64,000 nucleotides of DNA from Sphingomonas sp. URHD0057 (GTDB lineage: Bacteria; Pseudomonadota; Alphaproteobacteria; Sphingomonadales; Sphingomonadaceae): assembly GCF_000620665.1 (NCBI RefSeq), contig NZ_KK211162.1:579764-643763 (forward strand), read 5' to 3'. The position numbers were made by a program, and so were the translations under genes. The stretch's first letter is position 1. The number at the start of each line of letters is the position of its first letter. Below the pieces are notes generated by a model. The model ran no database searches. It was not told the origin of the DNA and saw nothing but the letters and a program-made list of their open reading frames with translations. Shown here piece after piece: positions 52,821-62,088 of this stretch.

Positions 52821-53435
52821 CTAGCGCGAATAGAATTCGATCACCAGGTTCGGCTCCATCCGGACCGGATAGGGCACTTCGTCGAGCTTGGGCACGCGGG
52901 TGTAAGTGATCTTCGAGGTGCCGTCGGGAACGACGTAATCTGGGATCTCGCGCTCGGCGAGGCTCTGGGCCTCGATCACCAGCGCCATCTCCTGCGCCTT
53001 CGCGCCAAGCTCGACCACGTCGCCGACATCAACGCGGCGAGAGGCGATGTTGCACTTCACGCCGTTCACGCGAACGTGGCCGTGGTTGACCAGCTGGCGC
53101 GCCGCCCAGATCGTCGGCGCGAACTTGGCGCGATAGACGACCATGTCCAGCCGGCGCTCGAGCAGGCCGATGAGGTTCTGCGAAGCATCGCCCTTCATCT
53201 TGCTGGCGTCGAAATAATTCTTCTTGAACTGCTTTTCGGTGATGTCGCCGTAATAGCCCTTCAGCTTCTGCTTGGCGCGCAGTTGGATGCCGAAGTCGGA
53301 AATCTTGCTCTTGCGGCGCTGGCCATGCTGGCCTGGGCCATATTCGCGGCGGTTGACCGGGCTCTTGGGCCGTCCGAAGACGTTTTCGCCCATGCGGCGG
53401 TCAAGCTTGTATTTGGCGCTGCTGCGCTTCGACAC
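52821..53435 (-). CDS. rpsD: 30S ribosomal protein S4
   Basis: The 204-residue protein starts at GTG 53435 behind GGAGAAG. It shows the S4 N-terminal helices ([27 protein letters not shown]) and the S4 RNA-binding domain ([34 protein letters not shown]). It is a primary 16S rRNA binder and autogenous regulator in enterobacteria. Here it is monocistronic with its own terminator, separate from the main ribosomal operon, as is usual in alphaproteobacteria. Confidence 0.98.
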   Translation of the reverse strand: MSKRSSAKYKLDRRMGENVFGRPKSPVNRREYGPGQHGQRRKSKISDFGIQLRAKQKLKGYYGDITEKQFKKNYFDASKMKGDASQNLIGLLERRLDMVVYRAKFAPTIWAARQLVNHGHVRVNGVKCNIASRRVDVGDVVELGAKAQEMALVIEAQSLAEREIPDYVVPDGTSKITYTRVPKLDEVPYPVRMEPNLVIEFYSR

Positions 53436-53583
53436 TGTACTTCTCCAATTCGCGTTATCGATGCGCCCGGAACCGCACCGCCAGGCATTGCGCTTGGCGC
53501 GATCACCGCTTCACCGGGCATGCGGGATCAATTGCGAGCGGCGCGCCTAGCCGAACTCGACAAGTATTTCAAGAAGCCAGCGC

Positions 53584-53838
53584 TTAGCGCGGGCTCTCCG
53601 AAGGCGTTGCCATCCGGGCGTTACCATCGTTGACCAGGTGCTGGATCGAGTCCTTTTCCTGCTTGTCGATGAAGTCGCGGTCCGATTTGCGCATGCACAC
53701 CTTCTTCGGGCGCATGCGCGTGCCGACCTCCGAGCCGACATTATCCCGGGTGCAGATGATCGGGTCGGCGTCCTTTTGCGCCGGTTGCGCCGCCGGGGCC
53801 TGTGCGGCGGCGGCCAGAGCAGTCACGAGAGCGAGCAT
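53584..53838 (-). CDS. Small secreted protein with two cysteines
   Basis: The 84-residue protein starts at ATG 53838 (GAGGGG upstream). An Ala-rich signal peptide ends near APAAQPAQ. The mature part contains ICTRDNVGSEVGTRM and PKKVCMRKSDRDF, with two Cys likely disulfide-bonded, then a polar acidic/basic helix. It resembles short conserved sphingomonad proteins of unknown function. It lies 56 bases downstream of trmJ on the same strand. Confidence 0.7.
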   Translation of the reverse strand: MLALVTALAAAAQAPAAQPAQKDADPIICTRDNVGSEVGTRMRPKKVCMRKSDRDFIDKQEKDSIQHLVNDGNARMATPSESPR

Positions 53839-53894
53839 GAGATTCCCCTCAAATCCTTGGCCGCAGCAATGCCACATGCGTTGGCCTGCGCCAA

Positions 53895-54617
53895 TCACCG
53901 CCGGCGCGGCGGCCCCATAAGTGCCCGGAAAATCCCTCGAACAGCCTTAACCTCGCGTGACGACCAGCCGGTTTTGGTGAAGATTGTCCGGATCGTGTTG
54001 CGGGTCGCCTGCATCCTCGAGGGGGGATGGAAATAGCCCTTTTCGACGAGGGCTTCGTCGAGCTGCGCAATCATCCCCTCGATCTCCGCGTGCGGTGCAG
54101 GCAGCTCGAGTTCTCTGGCTGGAGGGACCGCGAGCTCCGACCGTTTCGACCATTCGTAGGCGAGCAGGATCACCGCCTGGGCGAGATTCAGGGAGGCAAA
54201 ATCCGGATTGATCGGAACGGTCACAATGGCGTTCGCCAGCGCGACTTCCTCGGTCTCGAGCCCCGAGCGCTCGGCGCCGAACAGGATCGCGGTGCGCTGG
54301 CCAGCAGCCGTGGCGTTCTCGGCCACCTGCTCCGGGGTGAGCACCGGCATCACCAGGTCGCGGCGCCGAACCGTAGTCGCATAGACCATCGAGCAGTCGG
54401 CGACCGCTTCCTGGACCGTGTCGAACACTTGTGCGCGTTGTAAGACCACGTCGGCCCCGCTGGCCGCAGGGCCAGCGTCTGGGTTGGGCCAGCCGTCCCG
54501 CGGCCGCACCAGCCGCATCTCGGTCACCCCGAAATTGAGCATCGCCCGCGCCGCCTTGCCGATATTCTGCCCCAGTTGGGGGCGGACCAGGACGATGACG
54601 GGCGGCTCAGCTCCCAT
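53895..54617 (-). CDS. TrmJ/SpoU-family RNA 2'-O-methyltransferase
   Basis: The protein has 240 residues from ATG 54617. SPOUT knot motifs are [19 protein letters not shown] (motif 1), [15 protein letters not shown] (motif 2) and [23 protein letters not shown] (motif 3). The helical C-terminal part resembles TrmJ, which methylates residue 32 of tRNA. It overlaps nrdR by 11 bases, continuing the rpiB-glyA-nrdR block. Confidence 0.92.
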   Translation of the reverse strand: MGAEPPVIVLVRPQLGQNIGKAARAMLNFGVTEMRLVRPRDGWPNPDAGPAASGADVVLQRAQVFDTVQEAVADCSMVYATTVRRRDLVMPVLTPEQVAENATAAGQRTAILFGAERSGLETEEVALANAIVTVPINPDFASLNLAQAVILLAYEWSKRSELAVPPARELELPAPHAEIEGMIAQLDEALVEKGYFHPPSRMQATRNTIRTIFTKTGWSSREVKAVRGIFRALMGPPRRR

Positions 54618-55059
54618 CGCCGACCGCGCCGGCGATCTCGGCGAAATCGCCGGGCTCGCTGAAGTCCTTGTAGACCGAGGCAAAGCGAATGTAGGCGACG
54701 TGGTCGAGCGCCTTGAGCCCGTCCATCACCGCCTCGCCGATCTCGCTTGCCCGGACCTCGTCGCCGCGGGTTTCGAGCTGGCGCTGGATCGACGAGACGA
54801 GCCGGTCCAGCCGCTCGGTCGGGATGTCCCGCTTGCGGCACGCGATGGCGATGGAGCGCGCGAGTTTCTCGCGGTCGAATGGTTCGCGCTCGCCATCCTT
54901 TTTGACCACGGTCAGGTCGCGCAACTGGATCCGCTCGAAGGTGGTAAAACGCGCACCGCAGCCTTCGCATTGCCGGCGGCGGCGGATCGCCGCGCCATCC
55001 TCGCTTGGCCGGCTGTCCTTAACCTGGCTGTCTTCATGCGCGCAGAATGGACAGCGCAT
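54607..55059 (-). CDS. nrdR: Transcriptional repressor NrdR
   Basis: The 150-residue protein has an N-terminal zinc ribbon with four Cys (MRCPFC... and [14 protein letters not shown]) and an ATP-cone domain ([16 protein letters not shown]). It senses dATP/ATP and represses ribonucleotide reductase genes through NrdR boxes. It follows glyA after three bases. No nrd operon is in the window. Confidence 0.97.
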   Translation of the reverse strand: MRCPFCAHEDSQVKDSRPSEDGAAIRRRRQCEGCGARFTTFERIQLRDLTVVKKDGEREPFDREKLARSIAIACRKRDIPTERLDRLVSSIQRQLETRGDEVRASEIGEAVMDGLKALDHVAYIRFASVYKDFSEPGDFAEIAGAVGDGS

Positions 55060-55062
55060 CCG

Positions 55063-56382
55063 CTATCCCTGATAGATCGGGAAGCGCGCGCAAAGCTCCC
55101 GCACACGCCCGTTCACGTCGCGCTCGATGCTTCCGTTGTTGTCTGGCCCGTTTTTGGCGAGTCCGTCCAGAACGTCGGCGACCATGTCGGCGATATCGCA
55201 GAACTCACGCTCGCCGAAGCCCCGCGTGGTGCCTGCGGGCGAGCCGACGCGGATGCCGCTGGTTTGCACGGGTGGAAGCGGGTCGAACGGTACGCCGTTC
55301 TTGTTGCAGGTGATTCCGGCGCGCTCGAGGCTCTCGTCGGCGTCCTTGCCGGTGAGGCCGAGCGGGCGAAGGTCGACGAGGGCAAGATGCGTGTCGGTGC
55401 CGCCAGCGACGAGATCCGCGCCGCGCTCCTTCAACCGATTGGCGAGCTTTTGGGCATTCGCGATCACCGCCTTGGCATAATCCTTGAACTCGGGCTGGAG
55501 CGCTTCGTGAAACGCGACCGCTTTCGCCGCGATGACGTGCATCAAGGGTCCGCCCTGGAGCCCGGGGAAGACCGCCGAATTGATTTTCTTGGCAATGGTT
55601 TCGTCGTCGGTGAGGACCATACCGCCACGCGGTCCGCGCAGGGTCTTGTGGGTGGTCGTCGTCACGACATGAGCATGACCGAATGGCGAGGGGTGCTCGC
55701 CCGCCGCGACGAGACCGGCGAAATGTGCCATGTCGACCAGGAACAGCGCCCCGACTTCGTCGCAGATGGCGCGGAAGTGGGCGAAATCGAAGTGGCGGGG
55801 ATAGGCCGAGCCGCCGGCGATGATCAACTTCGGCCGATGCACCTTGGCCAGTCGCTCGACCTCATCGAGATCGACGAGATGATCGTCCTGGCGAACGCCA
55901 TATTGCACGGCATTGAACCATTTGCCGGACTGGGCCGGCGGGGCGCCATGGGTGAGGTGGCCGCCGGCGGCAAGGCTGAGGCCCATGATCGTGTCGCCGG
56001 GCTTCACGAGCGCCAACATGACGGCGCCATTGGCTTGAGCGCCCGAATGCGGCTGGACGTTGGCGAACTGGCAGCCGAACAGCTTCTTGGCGCGCTCGAT
56101 CGCCAGGGTCTCGACGGCGTCGGATGGCGCGCAACCCTGATAATAGCGGCGGCCGGGATAGCCTTCGGCATATTTGTTGGTGAGCACCGAGCCTTGCGCC
56201 TCGAGGACGGCCCGGCTGACGATATTTTCCGACGCGATCAGCTCGATCTGCGTCTGCTCGCGGTGAAGCTCGGCGCGAACTCCCTCTTCGACCCCCGGAT
56301 CTCCTTCGCTTAAGCCGCTGGTGAAGAAGCCGTGCGGAACGCGGTAACTGCGCTGCTGCTCGAGGTCGGCGGCGGTGGCCAT
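55063..56382 (-). CDS. glyA: Serine hydroxymethyltransferase
   Basis: The 439-residue PLP enzyme makes glycine and 5,10-methylene-THF from serine. Signatures: [45 protein letters not shown], and the Schiff-base Lys region [16 protein letters not shown]. Length and order are standard. The start overlaps the rpiB stop by one base (TAATG), so translation is probably coupled. Confidence 0.98.
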   Translation of the reverse strand: MATAADLEQQRSYRVPHGFFTSGLSEGDPGVEEGVRAELHREQTQIELIASENIVSRAVLEAQGSVLTNKYAEGYPGRRYYQGCAPSDAVETLAIERAKKLFGCQFANVQPHSGAQANGAVMLALVKPGDTIMGLSLAAGGHLTHGAPPAQSGKWFNAVQYGVRQDDHLVDLDEVERLAKVHRPKLIIAGGSAYPRHFDFAHFRAICDEVGALFLVDMAHFAGLVAAGEHPSPFGHAHVVTTTTHKTLRGPRGGMVLTDDETIAKKINSAVFPGLQGGPLMHVIAAKAVAFHEALQPEFKDYAKAVIANAQKLANRLKERGADLVAGGTDTHLALVDLRPLGLTGKDADESLERAGITCNKNGVPFDPLPPVQTSGIRVGSPAGTTRGFGEREFCDIADMVADVLDGLAKNGPDNNGSIERDVNGRVRELCARFPIYQG

Positions 56383-56834
56383 TAGGCATTTTCCCGTTGC
56401 GAGGAGGGGGCGGCAAGCTGGTCGACGCGGCGCTGGTGACGGCCGCCTTCGAAGTCGGCGGAGAGGAAGGCCGTGACGCAGGCCTTGGCCATCTCGACGC
56501 CGATCAACCGCGCTCCCAGCGCGATCGCATTGGCGTCATTGTGCCGCCGGGCGAGCGCGGCCGACAGCGGCTCGCCGACCTGCGCGCAGCGGCAGGCCGG
56601 ATTGCGATTGGCCGCAATGGCGACCCCGATGCCGGACCCGCACACGGTGATCCCGCGCTCGGCCCGGCCCTCCGCCAGCGCATCGGCCAGCATCGCGCCG
56701 TATCGCGGATAATCGACGCTTTCATGGCTGTTCGTGCCAAGGTCGAGCACGTCGTGGTTCTGTTCCTTGAGCCACGCCGCGAGCTCGTCCTTGAGATCGA
56801 CGCCGGCATGATCGGCGGTGAGGGCGATGCGCAT
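56382..56834 (-). CDS. rpiB: Ribose-5-phosphate isomerase B
   Basis: The protein has 150 residues from ATG 56834 (a TTG two codons upstream is less likely). The RpiB fold is marked by [44 protein letters not shown] with the active-site Cys, and [17 protein letters not shown]. It interconverts ribose- and ribulose-5-phosphate and heads the glyA-nrdR-trmJ transcription unit. Confidence 0.95.
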   Translation of the reverse strand: MRIALTADHAGVDLKDELAAWLKEQNHDVLDLGTNSHESVDYPRYGAMLADALAEGRAERGITVCGSGIGVAIAANRNPACRCAQVGEPLSAALARRHNDANAIALGARLIGVEMAKACVTAFLSADFEGGRHQRRVDQLAAPSSQRENA

Positions 56835-56973
56835 GGGCAACGCCTAGGGCAACGCCATAAGATTCGCCAGTGCCGCCACCCGTCTAACGGACGCTCCCAT
56901 CCGTCGAGCTTTGCTGGACAGGTGCAGCTCACTAGTTCAACTCTTATGCAATAATTGAACAGAGAGATGGACG

Positions 56974-58158
56974 ATGCGAATTCTACTCCCGGCGATTGCT
57001 TTGATGCTCGGGTCGGCGACCGCGATTGCTCAGCCCAGGGAAACGGCCGTGTCGTCGACGCCCGACATTCGCCCGTTCATCGCGCAGGAGATCAATCCCA
57101 AGGTCCACCTGCTGACGTTGCCCAAAGACTGGTATGCAGCGTTGAGCGGCAACGTCGTCCTGATTGAGCAGAGCGACGGCTTCGTAGTGGTCGACAGCGG
57201 CGGCAACGCCGGCAACGGCCGCGCAGTGGTGCGCTACGCGAAATCCCTCGCGGACAGGCCGATCAAAGCGGTGATGATTACCCACTGGCATGGGGACCAT
57301 CCGCAGGGCCTGTCGGCGATCCGCGACGCCTATCCGAAAGTTCGAATCATTTCGACACGCGGCACCGAAGAGGGGATCCGAGGCCCCGCCTCCTATGACA
57401 TTGGCTATACGCCTGACCCGAAGTTCGATCGCGCGACGGCCAACCTCGCCGAGAAAAACAAGGCGGATTACCTCAAGCTGCTTGACGACCCCACCACGCC
57501 GCCCGACCGCAAGGAGCGGATCAAGAGAGCGTTGGGTCAATTTGATGAGATGACTCGCGATTTTGTCGGCAGCTATCTCGTTCTCCCGACCGAAACGTTC
57601 GAGCACGAGCTGGTGATCAAAGACCGCGACGTGCCGGTGCATATGCTGTTCCTCGGGCGCGCGAATACTGATGGCGACGCTATCGCCTGGCTGCCGAGGC
57701 AGAAGATCGTCGCCAGCGGCGACATCGTCGTGTCGCCTTATCCGTTTGGCTTCGGGAGCTACCCGGCGGACTGGATCGTCACTCTAGGCAAGCTCAAGGC
57801 CTTGGGATTCAAGACGCTCATTCCGGGCCATGGGGACCCGATGACCGGCGTTGGCTATCTCGACCGGCTGATCGCATCGATCCGCGACCTCCAGGCGCAG
57901 GTCGGCCCGCTCGCAAAGGCTGGCGTGTCGCTCGATAATGCCCGCAAGAGAGTCGATTTTTCAAAATCGATCGCAACATTCGGGGATACGGCGGTCATCA
58001 AAGCCAATCTGCAGGGACTATTTTTCGATCCAATGATCGGGAGTGCCTATAAGGAAGCCCGCGGAGAACCGATCCTTCAGGGCGACCTTGAGGGATTTCC
58101 CCCACCGGAGGTGACCGACACGCCACCGCTTTCGCGGGCCATCCACCACAAGTTCTGA
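56974..58158 (+). CDS. Periplasmic metallo-beta-lactamase-fold hydrolase
   Basis: The 394-residue protein has a signal peptide (LLPAIALMLGSATAIAQ). The metal motif THWHGDHPQG (HxHxDH) is complete. The next ligand region reads LGRANTDGDA, with Asn where classical beta-lactamases have His, and a later IPGHGDPM supplies a His. Many non-lactamase members share this. The last about 110 residues form an alpha-helical tail (LDRLIASIRDLQAQVG). The substrate is not known. Confidence 0.85.
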   Translation: MRILLPAIALMLGSATAIAQPRETAVSSTPDIRPFIAQEINPKVHLLTLPKDWYAALSGNVVLIEQSDGFVVVDSGGNAGNGRAVVRYAKSLADRPIKAVMITHWHGDHPQGLSAIRDAYPKVRIISTRGTEEGIRGPASYDIGYTPDPKFDRATANLAEKNKADYLKLLDDPTTPPDRKERIKRALGQFDEMTRDFVGSYLVLPTETFEHELVIKDRDVPVHMLFLGRANTDGDAIAWLPRQKIVASGDIVVSPYPFGFGSYPADWIVTLGKLKALGFKTLIPGHGDPMTGVGYLDRLIASIRDLQAQVGPLAKAGVSLDNARKRVDFSKSIATFGDTAVIKANLQGLFFDPMIGSAYKEARGEPILQGDLEGFPPPEVTDTPPLSRAIHHKF

Positions 58159-58179
58159 AGGCCAACAATGACACGGGCG

Positions 58180-59391
58180 TTAAGCGGCGAGAGCGATTTC
58201 TTCGCGGCTCCAGATTTCGACCAGCCCGCCGGTCAGCGCGTCCATCATCTCGGCGCTGTGATGCGGGCCGGGGGTGAAGCGCAGCCGCTCCGTGCCGCGG
58301 GGCACGGTCGGGAAATTGATCGGCTGAACGTAGAGCCCGTACTCGGCAAGCAGGATGTCGCTGATGCGCTTCGCCTTGACCGGGCAGCCGACCAGCAGCG
58401 GCACGATGTGGGTCACGCTCGGCATCAGCGGCAGGCCCGCGGCCGCGAACTTGGCCTTGAGCATCGCCGCCGATTGCTGCTGTGCTTCGCGCTCGGCGGC
58501 TGACGCCTTGAGGTGGCGGACGCTGGCCAGCGCTCCGGCGACGAGCACCGGCGACAGCGAGGTGGTGAAGATGAAGCCCGGCGCGTAGCTGCGGATGCAG
58601 TCGATGATCGTGCGGTCGGCGGCGATGTAGCCGCCCATGACGCCGAACGCCTTGCCGAGCGTGCCCTCGATCAGGGTCAGGCGGTGCGCGACATCCTCGC
58701 GCTCGGAAATCCCGCCGCCATGAGCGCCGTACATGCCCACGGCGTGCACCTCGTCGAGATAGGTCAGCGCGTTGTATTTGTCGGCGAGGTCGCAGATCGC
58801 GGCGATCGGCGCGATGTCGCCGTCCATCGAATAGACGCTCTCGAACGCGATCAGCTTGGGCGTGTCCTCGCCTGCCTCGGCCAGCAGCTCTTCCAGATGA
58901 TCGAGGTCGTTGTGGCGGAATATGCGCTTCTCGCAGCCGGAGCTTTTGATCCCCGCGATCATCGAGGCGTGATTGAGTTCGTCGGAGAAGATGATGCAGT
59001 CGGGGAGCAGCTTGCCGAGCGTCGACAGCGCCGCTTCGTTCGAGACATAGCCGGAGGTGAACAGCAACGCGCCGTCCTTGCCGTGAAGACCGGCTAGCTC
59101 GGCCTCCAGCTCGGTGTGATAGTGGGTGTTGCCGCTGATGTTGCGGGTGCCGCCCGAGCCGGCGCCGACGGTGCGCAGGGCTTCGTCCATCGCCTCGACC
59201 ACTGCGGGATGCTGGCCCATGCCCAGATAGTCGTTGGAGCACCAGACGGTGATCGGCTTCGGTCCATTGCCGCCGAAGCAATGGGCGTTGGGGAAGCTGC
59301 CCTTGGTGCGCAGGATGTCGATGAAGACGCGGTAGCGCCCTTCCTCGTGCAGCCTGTCGATGGCGGATCTGAAGATGCGGTCGTAGTCCAA
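58180..59391 (-). CDS. hemA: 5-aminolevulinate synthase
   Basis: The protein has 403 residues from TTG 59391, preceded by GAAGGG. It condenses glycine and succinyl-CoA, the C4 route to heme used by alphaproteobacteria. Signatures: [46 protein letters not shown], and the PLP-Lys loop [15 protein letters not shown]. Length is standard. The TTG start may keep expression low. Confidence 0.97.
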   Translation of the reverse strand: MDYDRIFRSAIDRLHEEGRYRVFIDILRTKGSFPNAHCFGGNGPKPITVWCSNDYLGMGQHPAVVEAMDEALRTVGAGSGGTRNISGNTHYHTELEAELAGLHGKDGALLFTSGYVSNEAALSTLGKLLPDCIIFSDELNHASMIAGIKSSGCEKRIFRHNDLDHLEELLAEAGEDTPKLIAFESVYSMDGDIAPIAAICDLADKYNALTYLDEVHAVGMYGAHGGGISEREDVAHRLTLIEGTLGKAFGVMGGYIAADRTIIDCIRSYAPGFIFTTSLSPVLVAGALASVRHLKASAAEREAQQQSAAMLKAKFAAAGLPLMPSVTHIVPLLVGCPVKAKRISDILLAEYGLYVQPINFPTVPRGTERLRFTPGPHHSAEMMDALTGGLVEIWSREEIALAA

Positions 59392-59463
59392 CGCTAACCC
59401 TTCGCTCGCCGCGCCTTTAGCCTCGGCTCCCTCTCAATTCCATTGCGAACGACTCGCAACAAT

Positions 59464-60252
59464 TCAGAGGATCAGGATTTCATTCAGGCCGAACCTGGCG
59501 AGGGCGCTGTCGAGTGGGCGGCGGGCCGCGCTGGTGAAGACCGCGACCCCGGGGCGATGCTCGGCGGGCCACGGCTGTTCCCGCGTCAGATAAGCGATGC
59601 GCCGGGCGATGCCTGGCCCGCCATCGACATAGGCAACGTCCGGGAGGGCGGCGCGCAGTTCGTCGGCAAGGAGCGGAAAATGGGTGCAGGCAAGCACGAC
59701 CGTATCGATCTTCTCGCCGTTCGGCGCATCGAACATTGGCCGAACGGCGACGCGAACCGCATCGACAGCGATATTTTCGCCGCCAAGCTTCGCCTCGGCA
59801 AGCTCGACCAGCTCGGGCGAACCATGGCGGATCAGCGTGCAATCCGCCGCGAATCTCGCGGCGAGGTCGTCGACATAGGGCTGGCGCACCGTCGCCTCGG
59901 TGCCCAGCACTCCGATCACGCGAGTCTTCGACATCTCGGCGGCCGGCTTGATCGCCGGGACGGTGCCGACCACTGGCAGGTCCAGCGCCGAGCGGACGTG
60001 GTCGAGGGCGATGGTCGAAGCGGTGTTGCAGGCGATTACCGCCAGCCGCGGATGGAACCGCTCGACGAGCCGCCCAAGCAGCGCCGGAACGCGGCTGGCG
60101 ATTTCGGCTTCGCTGCGCTTGCCATAAGGGAACCCGGCGCTGTCCGCCGCATAGACGATCGGGGCGTTCGGCAGCAGCTCGCGGGTCGGGGCGAGCACCG
60201 ACAGCCCGCCAACACCGGAATCGAAAAACAGGAGGGGGGCCGAAGGGTCCAT
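59464..60252 (-). CDS. murI: Glutamate racemase
   Basis: The protein has 262 residues from ATG 60252 (the frame extends 12 codons further into the palindromic repeat). The catalytic cysteines are in VIACNTASTIAL and VVLACTHFPLL. FFDSGVGGLSVL and YAADSAGFPYG are the substrate loops. It supplies D-glutamate for peptidoglycan. It is distinct from the racemase-family protein at 29116. Confidence 0.96.
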   Translation of the reverse strand: MDPSAPLLFFDSGVGGLSVLAPTRELLPNAPIVYAADSAGFPYGKRSEAEIASRVPALLGRLVERFHPRLAVIACNTASTIALDHVRSALDLPVVGTVPAIKPAAEMSKTRVIGVLGTEATVRQPYVDDLAARFAADCTLIRHGSPELVELAEAKLGGENIAVDAVRVAVRPMFDAPNGEKIDTVVLACTHFPLLADELRAALPDVAYVDGGPGIARRIAYLTREQPWPAEHRPGVAVFTSAARRPLDSALARFGLNEILIL

Positions 60253-60258
60253 GGCACC

Positions 60259-60342
60259 GTCATTGCGAGGAGCGCAGTGACGAAGCAATCCATTTGCGCG
60301 GACCGAATCGCTTCCTCCGGCTTCCGCCGGGGTCGCAATGAC
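60259..60342. repeat. Palindromic dispersed repeat (family B, second copy)
   Basis: The left arm GTCATTGCGAGGAGCGCAGT... (to AAGCAATCCA at about 60292) and right arm GAATCGCTTCCTCC... to GGTCGCAATGAC (60305-60342) form an imperfect inverted repeat related to the element at 47943. It occupies the divergent gap between murI and plsY. Confidence 0.7.
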
Positions 60343-60383
60343 AGCTCATTGCGTGACCGCATTGATTTGCTACCACTCGCTGA

Positions 60384-60986
60384 ATGACCCGCGAGATGCT
60401 CTTCGCTTTGGCGCTCGGTTATCTGTTCGGGTCGATCCCGTTCGGGCTGATCCTGACGCGCATCGCCGGCAAGGGCGATCTGCGGACTATCGGCTCGGGC
60501 AATATCGGGGCGACCAACGTGCTGCGGACCGGCAGCAAGCCGCTTGCCGCACTGACACTAATCCTCGACTGCCTCAAGGCGACCGCGGCCGTCTTTCTTT
60601 GCCAATATTTTTTCGGCGACGAGACCGGTCCGTTCGCGGCCACTGGCGCGCTCGTTGGACACGTCTACCCGTTCTGGCTGCGCTTTCGCGGCGGCAAAGG
60701 AGCCGCGACCCTGTTCGGAATTCTCATCGCGCTGCTTTGGCCGGCAGCGTTTGTCTATGCCGCCGTGTGGCTGCTCCTGTTGCGGACGACCCGAATCTCG
60801 TCCGTTGCCGGGATGGGGGCAGCCTTAAGCGTGCCAGTCAGTGCCGCCGTCATCGGCGATTATGCCCTATTTCCAATGCTGCTCGGTTTCGCGTTGCTCG
60901 TCCTGTGGAAGCACCGCGAGAACATCGTCCGCCTCCGGAAAGGAACCGAGCCACGCATAGGATCGAAGACCTCGTCGACCGCCTGA
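60384..60986 (+). CDS. plsY: Glycerol-3-phosphate acyltransferase
   Basis: This 200-residue inner-membrane protein has about five helices. The PlsY motifs are GYLFGSIPFGLILTRIAGKGDLRTIGSGNIGATNVLR, HVYPFWLRFRGGKGAATLFG and WKHRENIVRLRKGTEPRIG, in that order. It transfers an acyl group from acyl-phosphate to glycerol-3-phosphate. The gene end overlaps the dprA frame. Confidence 0.96.
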   Translation: MTREMLFALALGYLFGSIPFGLILTRIAGKGDLRTIGSGNIGATNVLRTGSKPLAALTLILDCLKATAAVFLCQYFFGDETGPFAATGALVGHVYPFWLRFRGGKGAATLFGILIALLWPAAFVYAAVWLLLLRTTRISSVAGMGAALSVPVSAAVIGDYALFPMLLGFALLVLWKHRENIVRLRKGTEPRIGSKTSSTA

Positions 60987-62038
60987 GACTGGTCCGGTCA
61001 CCCGGCATCGGGCCCGTCACCTATCGCCAGTTGATCGCCCGCTTTGGCAATGCCACGGCCGCACTCCGGGCGGTGCCCGATCTGGCGCGGCGTGGGGGCG
61101 GTCACGTCCCCGCGCTGTGGGGCCGCGACCAGGCCGAACGCGAAATCGCCCGCGTGGACAAGCTCGGGGGGCGCTATCTGGTGCTCGGGCAGGGCCTTTA
61201 CCCGCGCATGCTCGCGGAACTCGAGGACGCGCCGCCGCTATTGATCGCCAAGGGGAAGTTCAGCCTGCTCGAAGCGCAAGCCGTGGCGATGGTCGGCGCA
61301 CGCAATGCGTCGGCGGCGGCGTGCCGCTTTGCGCGCGGTCTCGCTCATGATCTCGGCAGCCAGGGGATAGTGGTCGCGTCGGGCCTCGCCCGGGGCATCG
61401 ACGCCGCAGCCCACGACGGAGCGATGGACACGGGCACCATTGGCTGCGCGGCCGGCGGCATCGACGTCTTCTATCCGCCCGAGAACGAGCAGCGGCAGCG
61501 GCGGATGTGGGAGGTCGGGCTGGTCGTCAGCGAGCGTCCGCCGGGTCTCGAGCCCCGCGCGCGCGATTTTCCGCGACGGAACCGGATCATCGCCGGGATC
61601 AGCGTCGGCACCGTTGTTGTGGAAGCAGCCCCACGCTCCGGATCGTTGATTACCGCGCGTCTCGCCGCCGAGGCCGGGCGCGAAGTGATGGCGGTTCCGG
61701 GCTCGCCGCTCGATCCGCGCGCCCAGGGCTGCAACCAGCTGATCCGCGACGGCGCCACCTTGATCCAGACCGCCGCCGACGTGATCGAGGCGATCCGGCT
61801 GCCGGCGAGCAGCGTTCGCGCCGCACCGGCCCCCTACGATCCGGCCGAGGAGCTCAACGGCGACGATGCACTCGATGCGATCGAGTCGTTGCTGGGCCCG
61901 TCGCCGGTGCCGGTCGACGAGATCATCCGCCTGTCAGGTGCTTCGAGCGGCGCCGTGCAGATGGCCTTGCTCGAGCTCGACCTCGCCGGACGGCTCGACC
62001 GGCACGCCGGCGGCAGGGTCAGCCTCAGGCCCGCTTGA
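60905..62038 (+). CDS. dprA: DNA processing protein DprA
   Basis: The protein has 377 residues if GTG 60905 inside plsY is used; conserved sequence starts near RLRLVRSPGIGPVTYRQL and no ATG precedes it closely, so the start is uncertain. The Rossmann-like core has AMVGARNASAAACRFARGLA, VASGLARGIDAAAHDGA and GCAAGGIDVFYPPENE. The C-terminal winged helix is DEIIRLSGASSGAVQMALLELDLAGRL. It loads RecA on incoming single-stranded DNA in transformation. Confidence 0.93.
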   Translation: MEAPREHRPPPERNRATHRIEDLVDRLRLVRSPGIGPVTYRQLIARFGNATAALRAVPDLARRGGGHVPALWGRDQAEREIARVDKLGGRYLVLGQGLYPRMLAELEDAPPLLIAKGKFSLLEAQAVAMVGARNASAAACRFARGLAHDLGSQGIVVASGLARGIDAAAHDGAMDTGTIGCAAGGIDVFYPPENEQRQRRMWEVGLVVSERPPGLEPRARDFPRRNRIIAGISVGTVVVEAAPRSGSLITARLAAEAGREVMAVPGSPLDPRAQGCNQLIRDGATLIQTAADVIEAIRLPASSVRAAPAPYDPAEELNGDDALDAIESLLGPSPVPVDEIIRLSGASSGAVQMALLELDLAGRLDRHAGGRVSLRPA

Positions 62039-62088
62039 CGAGTGGAATCTCGCGACCCCACCTTTACGCGTATGCGTGAGGACATCCT

